From Phocoena phocoena (lineage: Eukaryota; Chordata; Mammalia; Artiodactyla; Phocoenidae): a stretch of 64,000 nucleotides of DNA. The notes under the pieces are model-generated. The model was given only the letters and a program-made list of their open reading frames with translations. It was not told the origin of the DNA and ran no database searches. Positions within the stretch are counted from its first letter, which is position 1, and each line of letters begins with the position of its first letter. The stretch spans positions 7,007,001-7,071,000 of the forward strand of contig NC_089230.1 in the NCBI RefSeq assembly GCF_963924675.1, in the 5' to 3' direction. Both the position numbers and the translations under genes were made by a program. Positions 45,211 through 56,692 of the stretch are shown here, piece by piece.

Positions 45211-45594
45211 ACCACTTTTTTTTTTTTTCCGAAGAGTCCACCCCATGGGTGGAGTCTCGCTTTTTCTTTCCAGTGTTGGCTGACTTACAGCTCCTATAAA
45301 CTAGTGGCAATTTCTGCACCCCAGCCTGCTCCCTTTCAGTTTCTGATTTCTAAGTCCATGTGTCCAGGGCTGCCAGAAAGGAGGTATGTGCCGTTCGTGC
45401 TATTTCCAGGCGACTTCACCTCTGGGCGTGGTGGATGTTTGCACCCCTCTCTCTATCACCCTTATTCTCTCCTGGGCTGGATTTCATTAAAACCTCTGGA
45501 AGGGGTAGGTAAGAAAGAGGAGGAGAGGAAGGCGGAGAAGGAAGTGAGGAGACAGTGGGAACGTGGAGGGGCAGCCCTGGAAGGCAGCGGGGGC

Positions 45595-46000
45595 TTTGCT
45601 GCCGCACAAGGACCGTTTCTTTGTGCTCAGCTGGGGGAGCGTGGCCGTTCGCGCTGTGATTTCGAGCTGCCGTGCTGGGGTTCATTTTCCCCTGCCCAGC
45701 CCCCCGCCCGCCTCGGGTGAAATAATTTTCTCTGCAATAGACGAAGCCGGGGAGAAGGTTCCTGTTACCGATCGGTCTCTTTTGTGTCATGCAACATGTT
45801 CTTCCGTCTCTGCCGTTTCTATGGCAACCACAAAAATACTACACCCAAGTGCAGCCCCTATATCCACTGCTTTATTTGTGTTTGCTGCGCGTCGGCTGCT
45901 TTCCGCGCTGGTTCTCGCCCAGGCTGCTCGGAGGCAACCTGGCTTCGCGGCTACCCCTCCTCACCCCCGTTTTGGTTTTTCCCTATCACCGGAGGGCTGG
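45595..46000. promoter_or_regulatory. CpG-island-like region
   Basis: Roughly 26 CpGs occur in about 400 bases of moderately GC-rich sequence. That is close to the expected frequency, while the surrounding DNA is CpG-depleted. This is typical of unmethylated germline promoters. An RFX-type X-box sits in it. Open frames on both strands (45416-45790 minus, 45563-46054 plus) are not recognisable proteins, so I cannot say which direction a transcript would run. Confidence 0.55.
45815..45828 (-). promoter_or_regulatory. RFX-type X-box motif
   Basis: On the minus strand the site reads GTTGCCATAGAAAC, an imperfect inverted repeat very close to the RFX consensus GTTGCCATGGAAAC. RFX factors bind such sites in promoters of ciliary genes and MHC class II genes. 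Its position inside a CpG island raises the odds that it is real. Confidence 0.6.
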
Positions 46001-46054
46001 GGGAGGGGAGTTGTCAAGGAAACGGGCATTTGTAATTACCTCTTTATTGACTGA

Positions 46055-47673
46055 ATTTTCAGCCTATGAATTTCCTCATCATATCTGGGAATTAGAAAAA
46101 GGAATGATCTGATGTTTATGTAAGTCTTCAGTTTCTGGTCTTTTTTGAAAACCTAAACTGTTCTCAAGACGTGATATTAATCCTGTGATCAGACTAAGTG
46201 GCGGGGGGCGGGGAAGAGCACTTCTTTAGAGGAGGTGAGATCCTTGGAAAAAGTTGTAGAGGGTGTTTGAGAATTCACACTGACGTTATTGTCTGCCCAG
46301 GTCTGCCTAAAAGTGTGAATGTTTAAAAGAGGGGTCTTTGCTCTAGTCTGAACTTACTCAGCACACAATCCAAGTTCAACAAGTGTAAATGAGTAACAAA
46401 TGTTAAACCACCAGCAGGATTCTCAGTTTTTCGGGCGTCGTCCTAATGTGGATCAGCTGTCCACTCTCCTTAAGCTCATGGTCCATAGACCTTCTCTTTT
46501 TTAAAACTGGGAAGAGATTAACCCAGCTGTGATTGTTAGTCAAGAATCCTCAGTTGGGAAAAAAAAAAGATATCATAAGGAAGAAAGTGTGTGTCTGTGG
46601 TGTGTATGTGTATCTGATGTGTGTGATATGTGGTGTGTGTGTGTGTGTAGTTGGGCAGGGAAACTACTGAATCTTCTAAGTATCCTCTATGGAGAGAAAA
46701 AGAGTTGATTTTCAGGAAAAATATAAAACATGAGAGAAAAAAGTATCATCTACATAGTATTAAGCAAAGTTAAATATAATTAAAATCAAGTGACACAGCT
46801 GTTGAACAGACATAGTCCAAATGGGCTTATTAACAGGTAGGAGTCAAATTGATGCTTTTATTCAGTGCATCTGAGGAGATGTTTGATAACAGACACCATT
46901 CTTCTAATGGGCATCCTGAATTACCAAATTAGGCTTTATAAGACGGATCGATAGTAATCTCACCCTTGATTCTTAACATTATCTGTAGTTTTGGATAAAG
47001 ATTTGTGAAGCTGGCTTAGCCTTCACAATGCCTTTCCACTATGAAGCCAAAAGCATCACTTAGAAAGCTCAGAGTAACCCCTCCTCAGGGAAGCAGGAAG
47101 AAGGGGTGGTTTAATGAGGTTCTGCTTGCCAAGATCCTTATCTCAACATGCGGTTGTCTATGACTTATAAAACTTTTTATAGTGCAAGAGGTCTTAAGTA
47201 TTTCAGATACAAAAGTTATCTAAAAAAGGGGCTAAATAGCGTGGCACGAAACTAACGGGAACTAAGTAAAGACAAGAGAACTAGTTAAAAAGTCATAAAA
47301 CACAGAAAAGTGTCATTAAAAAATGACTATTGTTTTGAAAAGCACATGTTAGTACATATGAACAGTTGTAGGTTTATAGGTTTGCGATGTTTGCAAAGTG
47401 TGGAAACTAGTCAGACTAAGTTACTGTTTTTCCGGCCTGAGATGGTCCTCAAGGATGTAGACTTTACTACATGACCCTGCGGAGCAGATGGAAAGTGTGT
47501 AAGTCAAGTGTGTGGTGCACGTACTCTTGAGTTTCCAAACATAGGAGTTTCACAGCAAAAATCCTTGTAAGATGGAGTTCAAAGGAAAAGTAGCAAGAAT
47601 TGTTTGGAATTTCAGCCAAAAAAAAAAAGGGAAATCACTGTCCTATGATCAGACCCCGAGTAGAAGTTAAAAA
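46055..47673. other. No gene recognised; unique DNA with (GT)n
   Basis: An imperfect GT/AT repeat lies at 46587-46649. The rest is AT-rich unique sequence. Confidence 0.45.
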
Positions 47674-47685
47674 CATAATTAACAG

Positions 47686-47900
47686 GGGCTTCCCTGGTGG
47701 CGCGGTGGTTGGGAGTTGGCCTGCCGATGCAGGGGACACGGGTTCGTGCCCCGGTCCGGGAAGATCCCACATGCCGCGGAGCGGCTGGGCCCGTGAGCCG
47801 CGGCCGCTGAGCCTGCGCGTCCGGAACCTGTGCTCTGCAACGGGAGAGGCCACAGCAGTGAGAGGCCCGCGTACCACACACACAAAAAACAAAAAAACCC
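47686..47900 (+). mobile_element. CHR-type SINE (short, CpG-rich subfamily)
   Basis: 'gggcttccctggtggcgcgg' heads the element; the body runs to 'gaggcccgcgtaccacac' and a CA/A-rich tail. The 12-bp TSD cataattaacag is at 47674-47685 and 47901-47912. Retained CpGs suggest a young copy. Confidence 0.97.
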
Positions 47901-47912
47901 CATAATTAACAG

Positions 47913-48982
47913 TCTTGGCCCGGAGAGGGTCAGTGGAGCTATAGATGCAAAGCAAATTCTGGGTCCAGTGAAAGAGGCTGGATGGAGGTGATGCTGAGGA
48001 AATAACTGGTGAAGCTGGAGTCAGTCAGCAGCGTGTTGGGATTTCATGGCTCTGAACCGTGTGCTGTCAAGTTTGTGAAGAAAACAGAAGTGGTGGGCTG
48101 TGCTCTCAAGTTTAAAATCCTCCAAATAGGGGTGACAAAAGTGTGTAGATGGGCACAGAGCTGGAGAGAAGGAGGCAGGGCAAGAGGGATATGAGAAGTG
48201 AGATGCCGTGAGTCTGGGAAGAAGTAGAGGATGGTGACATTGAAGATTTGAAGGGAAGGGGACAGATGATTCAAGGCGAAGAGGCAGAGGTGTCTCAGGT
48301 AACAGGGACGGATGGTGAGAGATGGGTCCTGGTTCAAGGTTCTTGTCCAAAGCAGGGAGAAGTCCATCTTTAGCATGGAAATAGCCCAGGAGCGGTCTGT
48401 GCTGGTGGAAAGAACTAGTAGGGATTCGGGGACAGAATTTTGTTTAACCCAGAACGAGACTGGTAGAAAAGAAAGACCATGTAAGTAGGAGGCAGAATCC
48501 TTCGTAATTCAGTTATTCTTGAGTTGAAGCTCTAAGAACTGCAATCAGACTTAAATCAGACTTTAAACAAGTCAGAAATTTGAATGCGGGAACTCCACAT
48601 GCACCCACAACATCATTCTAATAATACCGACCATTGCTGTTGCTTTAAATTGTGGGATGCTCAGATGAACATTTGGCAAACTTACTATACTTTGTGCAAT
48701 CTGCTGTATTCTGAAAAGGAGGTCTAATGGGTATGGGAAGACACTGTGTTCACAGTTCTGAAAGGTTTTTGACGCCTAAATGATAATATGTAATCACGCC
48801 GGGCTTAAAAACGATCTCACATCACCCAGAACCTGGGCAACTCTAAGGCAATAATCTTTGTCCCAGGACAGAATCCATTTGGAAAGTTTTGGAACTCGGA
48901 AATTTGGCTTCACGTGTGGACCGGGGAGAATCACTGCTAAGGTTCTGGGAAAGAGGAAGCTTAAATCATGAACTTGTTCTTT
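47913..48982. other. No gene recognised; possible old repeat at 48170-48420
   Basis: A purine-rich stretch at 48170-48420 may be a very old antisense L2 piece, but the match is too weak to call. The rest is unique. Confidence 0.4.
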
Positions 48983-49050
48983 TAACAGTATTTCTTGTGC
49001 ATTTATTGTGTGCCGAGTGCTGTGGACACACTGTGAACAAAACCGCCTAC
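48983..49050 (-). mobile_element. Short L2 3' fragment
   Basis: 'tgcatttattgtgtgccgag' followed by 'tgctgtggacacactgtgaa' resembles the antisense L2 3' end. Confidence 0.5.
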
Positions 49051-49317
49051 GGTGTAAATAGCTAGTTTTCAAATATCCGAAGGGTTTTTAAGGGAGATAC
49101 TGTGACTGGGTGATCTCCATTCTCTTCTAATGACTGAATAAGAGGAAATATCTTAAAACAAGAGCAATTTTTGGTGAACGTTATCATGGAACAATCTATC
49201 TAACCTGTCTTTCTTTATTTTTCAAGACTTGTTCCACAAAGATTTTCTACTTGTGTTTGTTCCTCCAGTCTGGTTTGCTTTACTTCTTCCTTTCACCTTT
49301 AGTCCTACCTTTCAGTC

Positions 49318-49500
49318 ACCATTCATTCATTCATTCATTCATATATATATCAATCATCCATCGACCCAACCATTTACTCATTCACTCAACAACTGATATC
49401 AGTACCATGTGTCGGGCACTATATATTATGGATCTAGCAATAAATGGGAAACTATTTCTTCCCTAAAAAAGCTCAGGAACTAGCAGAGAGACAGATGTAG
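49318..49500 (-). mobile_element. L2 LINE 3' end with (ATTC)n
   Basis: An ATTC tetranucleotide run (49321-49341) leads into 'ttcactcaacaactgatatc' and 'ccatgtgtcgggcactatat', the antisense L2 terminus. The ATTC run derives from the L2 terminal repeat. Confidence 0.7.
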
Positions 49501-49532
49501 AAACAGCCCCTTAAACCAGGGCGGATTGTTCT

Positions 49533-49985
49533 TTTTTTTTAATTAAACTATAGTTGATTTACAATATCGTGTTCGTTTCAGGTGTACACCTTCAGATTCT
49601 TTTCCATTATAGGTTATACAAGGTATTGATTATAGTTAGTTCCATGTACTATGCAGGAAGTCCTTGTTTATCTGTTTTATATATAGTTGTGTGTATCTAT
49701 TAATCCCATGTTTAAAATTTTTTCCTCCCCCTCCCCTTTCCCTTTTGGTAACCATAAATTTGTTTTCTATGTCTGTGAATCTGTTTTGTAAATAAGTTAA
49801 TTTTTATTAGTTTTTTAGATTCCACAAAAAAGTGATGTCATATAATGCATGTCTTTCTCTGCCTGACTTACTTCACTTAGTATGATAATCTCTAGGTCCG
49901 TCTGTTTTGCTGCAAATGGCAATATTTCACTCTTTTGAATGGCTGAGTAGTATTCCGTTGTGTAATATACAGGGGTAATTGTTTT
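49533..49985 (-). mobile_element. LINE-1 3' end (5'-truncated)
   Basis: 'aactatagttgatttacaat', 'agattcttttccattatagg', 'cttttggtaaccataaattt' and 'aatggctgagtagtattccg' are the antisense L1 3' UTR and ORF2 end. Confidence 0.92.
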
Positions 49986-51004
49986 TGATTGCAGCGTCTG
50001 TTGGCTAATGGCGCCAGCTGCTTCTTTCACGGAACAATTTCACACATAGATGTTCTGGGCAGAGAGGGAGAGAATGCTTAGCAGTTGACTGTTCATCTCA
50101 TAACTTTCTTGTCTCTTCCTTCATTGATTGGCTTATGTTTGATGTCAGTAAACGTTTGTTGGTTAACGATATGGAAGAAGTGAGGATTTGACCCTGGGGT
50201 CACAGAGGCACAGAGGGCAGAAGACTTGTAAATTCTCTTTCTGAAAAATACAAACTGAGTGAGATCATCTCTCAAAGTTCCCTCAGAGTGAGTTCCCTGT
50301 AGACTCCGTGGGACTATAGGTCCCTCCAGATGGACGCAAAATAAAACATTTTAAAAAGACAGACTCCCAACTGCATCCAAATTATATGCCCATTGGTTTG
50401 CTAGATAATCCTCTTGCCATTAGATTTCCCATAAGATGTTGCAAGTCTATGTCTTGTTCGACAAAAGCAAGTGGGTTTCAACACTTTAAATCTAAATACC
50501 CCAAATAAATAATGTTAAAACCTTGTTGCAACACTTCCTGTTTGTATTTCCTGCTGTCACGCAGCTCCTCTCGGCAGGATTGTCTGACCGCACGTGATTT
50601 CTACCTTCAGCCAGAAATGATATGGGCAACCTAATCGAGTTCATCTGGAATGCCCCCCCTCCAGTGCCCGCCTGACCTTCAAAGAAAAAACGTTTAGCAA
50701 ATTCCCCCTCTTCTTTGTTATTTTGATTGTGGGTGAGATCAGCTTCTCCCTTCAGCAGGAAGTTGTTCCAATCTCTCCCCTCTGACCTTGGGTCACACAC
50801 GATGGCTATTTCATGGTCATTTCTATGTAGGATCCTACAAGAGAAGAGGCACCTTGTGTACCTCATGGTAGTTTGAAACCGGACACTGAAATTCCTGCAG
50901 GAGATTATTCCTCAGCCTGGGGGATGACAGGTAACCTGTAGAAGCCATCAGGGATGCTGAGGTGACTGGCCAACCTGTAGGATATATATGATAATGATAG
51001 CAGC
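49986..51004. other. No gene recognised; unique DNA
   Basis: A 124-codon minus frame (50492-50866) has no recognised motif or splice support. Confidence 0.45.
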
Positions 51005-51205
51005 CCACCTGTGCTGAGGGCACCCTATGGGCAAGTCTTTTACACAGACCTCACATTTATTCATTCCTTTTATCCTCATAACAAATGAGCAAGTTAAACT
51101 GTTATCAATTTGCATTTTAGATAGAGAAAGTAAAGTTGAGAGCGAGTAAGTTACTCCCCTAATACCGTAATAAGTAACAGAGCTGAGACTGGACCCAAGA
51201 CCATG
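51005..51205 (-). mobile_element. MIR SINE
   Basis: 'tttatcctcataacaaatga', 'gcattttagatagagaaagt' and 'gtaacagagctgagactgga' follow the antisense MIR order. Confidence 0.82.
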
Positions 51206-52169
51206 GTACCCCACTGCTGACCCCCTATTTCCATGGTATCGTATTTATGCATCTATGCCCGGGCCAGCCCAGTGCCTGGGACATAGACACACAGTATTTC
51301 TGCAGTTGTGAACAGCTCTCTACCGTATGGACCTTCCCTTGCATGCCTTCCACCCTACATTTTAGGAGCTTCAGAAATTTTGGAAGAGAGAGTAGTATTT
51401 TAGAACTTGGAGAGGTGGGTGGGGGGACTAATAGCCGTACTTCTAAACAAACTACTCAGTAGTTTTCAGGGGGCTTTGTTATTTTGTTGTGGTTTAGCCA
51501 GAAAGGTGTTACGGTGGGGGAAGGGAACAGGTCCTGTGATTGAAACATCTGAGTGACAGTGCAGTTCATACATCAAATTAAATACGAACCGTTCGCAAAA
51601 CCAACTTATAACGAAGGATTGAACTTTGCCAAGAAGTTGCTCTTGAGGATATCTGCTGTGGCGGATCTCAGTGGTTTCCCAGGCCATGGGTAGATGGAGT
51701 TATAGCGTTTCTCGTCTGTTGTTGGTTGTCAGCAGATCAGTCAGCAAGTTTAAAGGCAGAGCGTCATCTGAAAAGATACCACCAGTGCTTATCTTAGACA
51801 GACTTTGAAATGAGAATGGGAGAAATGAATTGAGTGAAGTTTGGTCTTCTTCCCATCTCTGTCAGCTCCCTCCTGAGCTGTCACCTCTCTTGGGGCAGAG
51901 GTTAACCCAGGCTGATGAAATTTTAAAGAGTCTGTCCATACCTGGCACTTCTTCCCAGGATGCTGCAGCCGTCAACACACAATCAATGCCATCATCTAAA
52001 ACCTCCCCTTTCCCCTCTCCTTTGCTGTGGGGAAGGGTAGGTTGAAAGGAGACGTGGGGAGTAGCTTCCTTCCCAAATGTGTGTCGCCCTCTGGGCCTCT
52101 ATCTCCCGAATCTCTGGCCCCTGCTGGCTTGATATTCTTCCTCAATTCCGTTCATTCTTCCTAAAAGTC
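51206..52169. other. No gene recognised; unique DNA
   Basis: No recognised repeat or gene. Confidence 0.45.
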
Positions 52170-52312
52170 ACTCTTTCCAGATGCTATTGCATTATAGACA
52201 ATCCTTTACAGTTCTAGCCTCGTGACCGCACTGGGGGCTTCTCATGAAAGTTTCTAGCACAGAGCAGCACGCCTGGCACTGAATGGGTGCTGTAGCCTAG
52301 ACAAAAAGTGGG
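52170..52312 (+). mobile_element. Possible L2 3' fragment
   Basis: 'agtttctagcacagagcagc' then 'cctggcactgaatgggtgct' resembles the sense L2 3' end. Confidence 0.45.
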
Positions 52313-52399
52313 CACAAGAGATCCAGGGTCAGATGTGCCTGATCTGCTTCCTTCCAGCCAGGTCCTCCAAGGTTGACATTGCTTTTAGGGCAAGTTCTT

Positions 52400-52529
52400 T
52401 TTTTTTTTTAATTTAATTTAATTTATTTTTTTATACAGCAGGTTCTTATTAGTCATCAGTTTTATACACATCAGTGTATACACGTCAATCCCAACGGCCC
52501 AATTCATCACCCCCCTCCCCCGCCCCCCG
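52400..52529 (-). mobile_element. 5'-truncated young-type L1 (130 bp)
   Basis: The antisense L1 end 'tatacagcaggttcttatta', 'atcagtgtatacacgtcaat' is the same type as the L1 at 43.0-43.7 kb. An exact 14-bp TSD, tagggcaagttctt, is at 52386-52399 and 52530-52543. Confidence 0.95.
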
Positions 52530-52539
52530 TAGGGCAAGT

Positions 52540-52725
52540 TCTTAATCTCAGCACTGTTGACATTTTGGGCCAGATAAGTCTTTGTTGTGGAGCCGTCCTG
52601 TGCGTTCCTGGCCTCCGTCGTCTAGATGCCACCGCCGTCCCAACTGTGACAGCCAAAAATGCCCCAGACTCTGTCAAATGTCCCCTGGAAGGGCGAAGTC
52701 ACCTGCACTTGAGAACCACTGCTTT
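52540..52725 (-). mobile_element. MER20 (hAT-Charlie) DNA transposon
   Basis: 'ctcagcactgttgacatttt', 'gggccagataagtctttgtt' and 'ggcctccgtcgtctagatgc', ending in 'cttgagaaccactg', are the reverse complement of MER20. The L1 at 52400-52529 lies at its left end. Confidence 0.88.
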
Positions 52726-53584
52726 AGGGAATTGCCACGTCTGAGCTCACGTGGTCGGCTCCCCCATCCAAGCAAACGCATCCCTCGGGATTAACCTGTA
52801 CTCCCCAGGTTTACAGACATGAGTCCAAACCAAAGGTGCAATTCATTCACTGAAATTAATAAATAGACAGGAATTGGAAAATAATAATAAAATAAGTGAA
52901 AGGCAGACCTGTAACTGGAATGTATTCGAATTTTAGTGCCCTTTCTCTGGCAAACCTGCAGCAGTCACCTTGTAACCCGAGGCTGCAGGGAGGGAGCTGG
53001 GCGGGGCTGGGTGGGGCTGGGCGGGGCTGGGCGGGGGCTGGGCGGGGCTGGGCGGGGCTGGGTGGGCGGACAGGACTCAGAACTCTGTTTAGGGAGATCC
53101 TGCCCTTGGGCTTGGCCGGCAGGGTGGCCTAAACTCTGGGTGGGGTGGATTAACATACCTATAGAAAGATTGCGAGCTGCTTGGCATAACTGACCTCACC
53201 TTTGCTGGGATTTGCTGATTCACCCCATTTCCTGGGTCTACACCGGGAACCACGTTTTACATGCCGAAGTCTCACTAGTAATCACTTGTCTCTGAGCACA
53301 GACCTCCAGCTGTGGTGGGTGTTTTCAGCCTCTCCCTCCTGGTCTCTGGTCTCTGGTCTCCAGCGCTTCCCACTGGGTTGGAGGCCACCTTCCCTGTTCG
53401 TCCTGGACCGCCCTGCTTCAGGTAAGGCCGCTCCCCAGCCCCATGCCTGGGGCTCACGAGGGGTCTAGTCTCTGCGCTGTCCCTTCCTTTTGTCTGCCCT
53501 TCTCCCTTCCAGGACCTGAAAGATGGGAGTGAGTGGAATGAGTCTGTTATTCCCACACCCCACACAATTCCAGAATCTTACAGC
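52726..53584. other. No gene recognised; GC-rich with a minisatellite
   Basis: Contains the G-rich repeat at 52996-53065. A short 'ggtctct' triplication lies at 53339-53358. Opposed frames at 53202-53468 and 53275-53565 have no support. Confidence 0.45.
52996..53065. repeat. G-rich ~10-bp tandem repeat (ggggctgggc)
   Basis: About seven copies of 'ggggctgggc' or 'ggggctgggt' are arrayed. They create repeated GGGCGGGG boxes (Sp/KLF-type sites) and runs of four G that could form G-quadruplexes. Confidence 0.93.
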
Positions 53585-53900
53585 GTTTCTGAATCCTTGT
53601 GTCCAGCCTATTATTGGCTGGGCACTGAGGGTACACGGATGAGCCAGACAGGGTCACTGCCTGGAGGACAGGACAGAAACCTAAGTGGGTCATTTTAACA
53701 CACTGGCGGGAGAGTGCAGAGCGCTGTGGGAGCATAGAAAGGGGAGCCTCTGATCCCCCATCCAGTCTGGGGCTTCAGAAATGCTTCCTAGAAGCCGGGT
53801 GCTAACGCTGGGGTGCTCTGTTTACAGAGGGCCAGAATGTGAATCAGGAAGTGATCAGAGATGAGAGTGTGCCAGGTGGTGAAGGGGCCTGGACAGCAGG
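53585..53900 (-). mobile_element. L2 LINE 3' remnant
   Basis: 'ttggctgggcactgagggta', 'gcagagcgctgtgggagcat' and 'ggcttcagaaatgcttccta' follow antisense L2 3' blocks. Confidence 0.6.
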
Positions 53901-54194
53901 GACAGCGAGGTGGGGGACACCCCGTCCCCCGGACCCTGTGAACTGATCTGGCTGTCACCGTAGGCAGGGAGAGCCCCGTCAGGCTGGTGCCTCGGTGCAG
54001 GAGACCAAGGTGGAGGCCAGGCCTGGAAGGATGATGCAGAAAGAGCCGGGCTGAGAACTCCGGGAGATGGAGCCCCAGGATTTTGTGATGGGTTGTGCAG
54101 AGGGCCTCTTTGATGCTCTGGGATAGTAAATACAGAAAGAAACCTTTCCTGTAATACTCTTCCCAAAGGGTCACCTCTAGTATGCTTTGTAAGG
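53901..54194. other. Possible L2 continuation, otherwise unique
   Basis: Purine-rich text may continue the L2 copy. Minus frames 53788-54201 and 53855-54277 (137 and 140 codons) have no recognised motif. Confidence 0.35.
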
Positions 54195-54405
54195 TAGTCA
54201 TTTATGCACTTTAATAATATCAACCCCCTTTCTTCAGCATTTACTACTGTGCTGTGTGCTCTGCCGTCCCATCCCATTTTGTCCTTATCCAGCCTTGTGG
54301 GTTGTGAATTCTTTTCTCTAGTCTGACTTGAAACTGAGACACAGAGTGGTTAGCTAGCTTTCCTGAGCCACAGAGCTAGCAATACCTGTTAGTGGAGCAA
54401 AGACT
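54195..54405 (-). mobile_element. MIR SINE
   Basis: 'agcatttactactgtgctgt', 'ttgtccttatccagccttgt' and 'gaaactgagacacagagtgg' follow the antisense MIR order. Confidence 0.7.
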
Positions 54406-56547
54406 GTGACTTTTGACCTATAAAGAATTATAAAGGCATCTTATTTGCTTGTATGATGTATTCTTTCCCACAATTTCCCTGGATCTTCTTTTAGGGGGAA
54501 GGGATTTCCATAGCTTCAAAATGTGCAGAAATTCATCTTAAGCTCCCAAATCATGCGGAAGTTTAAGAAGTTACTTAAGACCAAGCAATAAATAAAGTTT
54601 CATGGTGTCTGTAAAATCCTCATTTGACCTCCATTCCTAGAGGAATAATAGAGTTAACATTTAAGGGGAGCAGAGAGAGAGGACCACAGAGATATTTTAG
54701 ATGTGCCTGGTTATTTTAATTATTTATGTGGGTTCCAATTTTAGCCAGATTGGCAATTCCTCCTTTCTCCCACTGCTTCTGTCTTCTGAAACGGCTGAAC
54801 TGTGATTTGTCTTTAAGACAGTCTGGTTTAAAAAGCTTCCCTCTGGCCTGACTCCCCAGAGAAGACATACTGTCTGTGCTTTGCAAGGCTGGGAGCTCGC
54901 TGTGTCCTGTGGGTGCTGGGCGGGCCCTGAGCTGCAATTAGCTAATGAGCACATGACATAACCTTGCCTGCTTCTCTGGGCAGGGAGAGGATTCTCCTGG
55001 CGGTCAAGGTGTCCTGCCCTTGTCAAAGGCCACAGGAGCGTTTCATTAATGAGAGTCCGGAGACTACCAGGCCCCCTTCTCTAGCTGCTCTCTGCTGGGC
55101 CTAGTAGACTGGCAGCCTTTAGGTCCACAGGGAGTAGCGTGGCATAAGGGGGAGCAGGGCTGTGCCACAGAGCCTGGGTTCGGCCCCAGCTGTGGCCACC
55201 TGCTTACTCTCTGTGGGACCTTGGGCTCCTTGAAACCGGGGATTGTCTTAGTCTGTTCTGTCCCCTGGCACTGGGAAGTGGCCTGGCACATCCTGGGTCC
55301 TTGTTTCCTGATCCCATTAAGGAAGGGTCCAGGGTGGATGCAAATTCTTCAACCACCTCATCCTGGGGCCATCTGGGGCCATGTGCCAGTCGCAGGGTAA
55401 ACTGGGCCCAGCTCACTCAAGCATCAATTTTGCCAGAAGATCCAAGGGAAAAGAATTTTTAAAAAGAAAACAAACATGGACATGCCATGACATAACGCAA
55501 AATTTACACGAACTTTTAAGACAATACAGAAGACTTTTCAGGCTGGGTTGTTTGGATGGCTTTAGGCCATAGCTCCAGACCCTTCACAGTTAGTCTCCTC
55601 TGCAAAAGGCAATATTTCTGTGGACATTTTTGAGAAGAAAAGACTGAGCTGGATAATTTGTAGCTGGCTGTGGGAAGGAACAGTCCTTTCCCTTCCCCTC
55701 CTTCCTACTCTCTCCAGTGGTGAGTCTTGGGGATGGGATGGGATGGAATGGGATGGGATGGGATGGGATGGGATGGGATGGGGCCGGGCCTGAGTAATCC
55801 CTGAGAGTTTACCCACCTTGACTGTTTTCTTCTCTGTGTCTATCTGCTCCTGAAGGTCTAACTAACTGATGGAAGGTTGCTTGGATCCCTTTCTGTCTCT
55901 GATCACCCACCTTTTGTGCCCTCCCTCCCTTGATAATGGAGTAATAGCTTCTCTAGATGAGCCCAGCCCTTGTTCTTTTCTTTCTGATCTCTCTTCCTCT
56001 CCCAATACCTTGACTATCTCTTGGACAAGGAATCAACTCTTATTGCTGGCTGGTATCTGTTATCTTATCGTTTTGGGGTGAGTTATCTTCCTGTTCTCAT
56101 AAAACCTTCCTGCATGGGGTTATCTTTTGAAATCTGAACGAAACAGTCAGGCAGGTGAACTTTGCCAATTCAGATATTAACAAGCTATCATAAAGGTACC
56201 CCTCACTCGAAGGGTCTCACATTCTCCAGAGTAACCTCACCCAAACCCTGCGTGAAATGAAAAGCTTGGATAGAGCTCATTGTAAGAGATGGAAAGAGAG
56301 CCCAATACCTAACTACCCCAATAAACCACTTTTTTTTTTTTCCTTTACAGTAAGACGTTGGATGAAAAAAAAATCTGAGCTATGAACTTTGCCCAGGCAC
56401 AAGCAAGCTGTTTTTTTTTTAATGTATTAGAGGGTAATGAGGAAGAAGGGTGGGCCTCTTTTGTGTGTATGTGTGTGTGTGTGTACATGCTCTTTTTAAA
56501 ATCATGTTATTAAGTGCATATATGAAGTGTCACTTGACCCAACATTT
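54406..56547. other. No gene recognised; unique DNA with simple repeats
   Basis: A GGGAT repeat (55730-55783) and a GT run (56461-56485) lie here. 55150-55300 may hold a faint MIR. No exon was supported. Confidence 0.45.
55730..55783 (+). repeat. (GGGAT)n pentanucleotide repeat
   Basis: About ten GGGAT units with one GGAAT variant. The complement gives a repetitive minus frame (55562-55816) that is an artefact. Confidence 0.95.
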
Positions 56548-56557
56548 CATAATAATC

Positions 56558-56682
56558 TTTTTTTAAACTTTTTGGCCACGCCCCTCAGCATGTGGGATCT
56601 TAGCTCCCCAACCAGGAATCGAATCCATGCTCCCTGCATTGGAAGTGTGGAGTCTTAACCACTGGACCGCCAGGGAAGTCCC
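56558..56682 (-). mobile_element. CHR-type SINE (short form)
   Basis: The minus-strand head 'ggacttccctggcggtccag' leads to a short body and A-rich tail. The 10-bp TSD, cataataatc/catagtaatc (one mismatch), is at 56548-56557 and 56683-56692. Confidence 0.94.
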
Positions 56683-56692
56683 CATAGTAATC

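Noticed and set aside
53339..53358. Triplicated ggtctct
   Set aside because: Too short and low in complexity to claim significance.
55730..55783. Interstitial telomere repeat
   Set aside because: The unit is GGGAT, not TTAGGG.
55562..55816. Repetitive PSHPIPS-type minus frame
   Set aside because: It is the complement of the GGGAT simple repeat.
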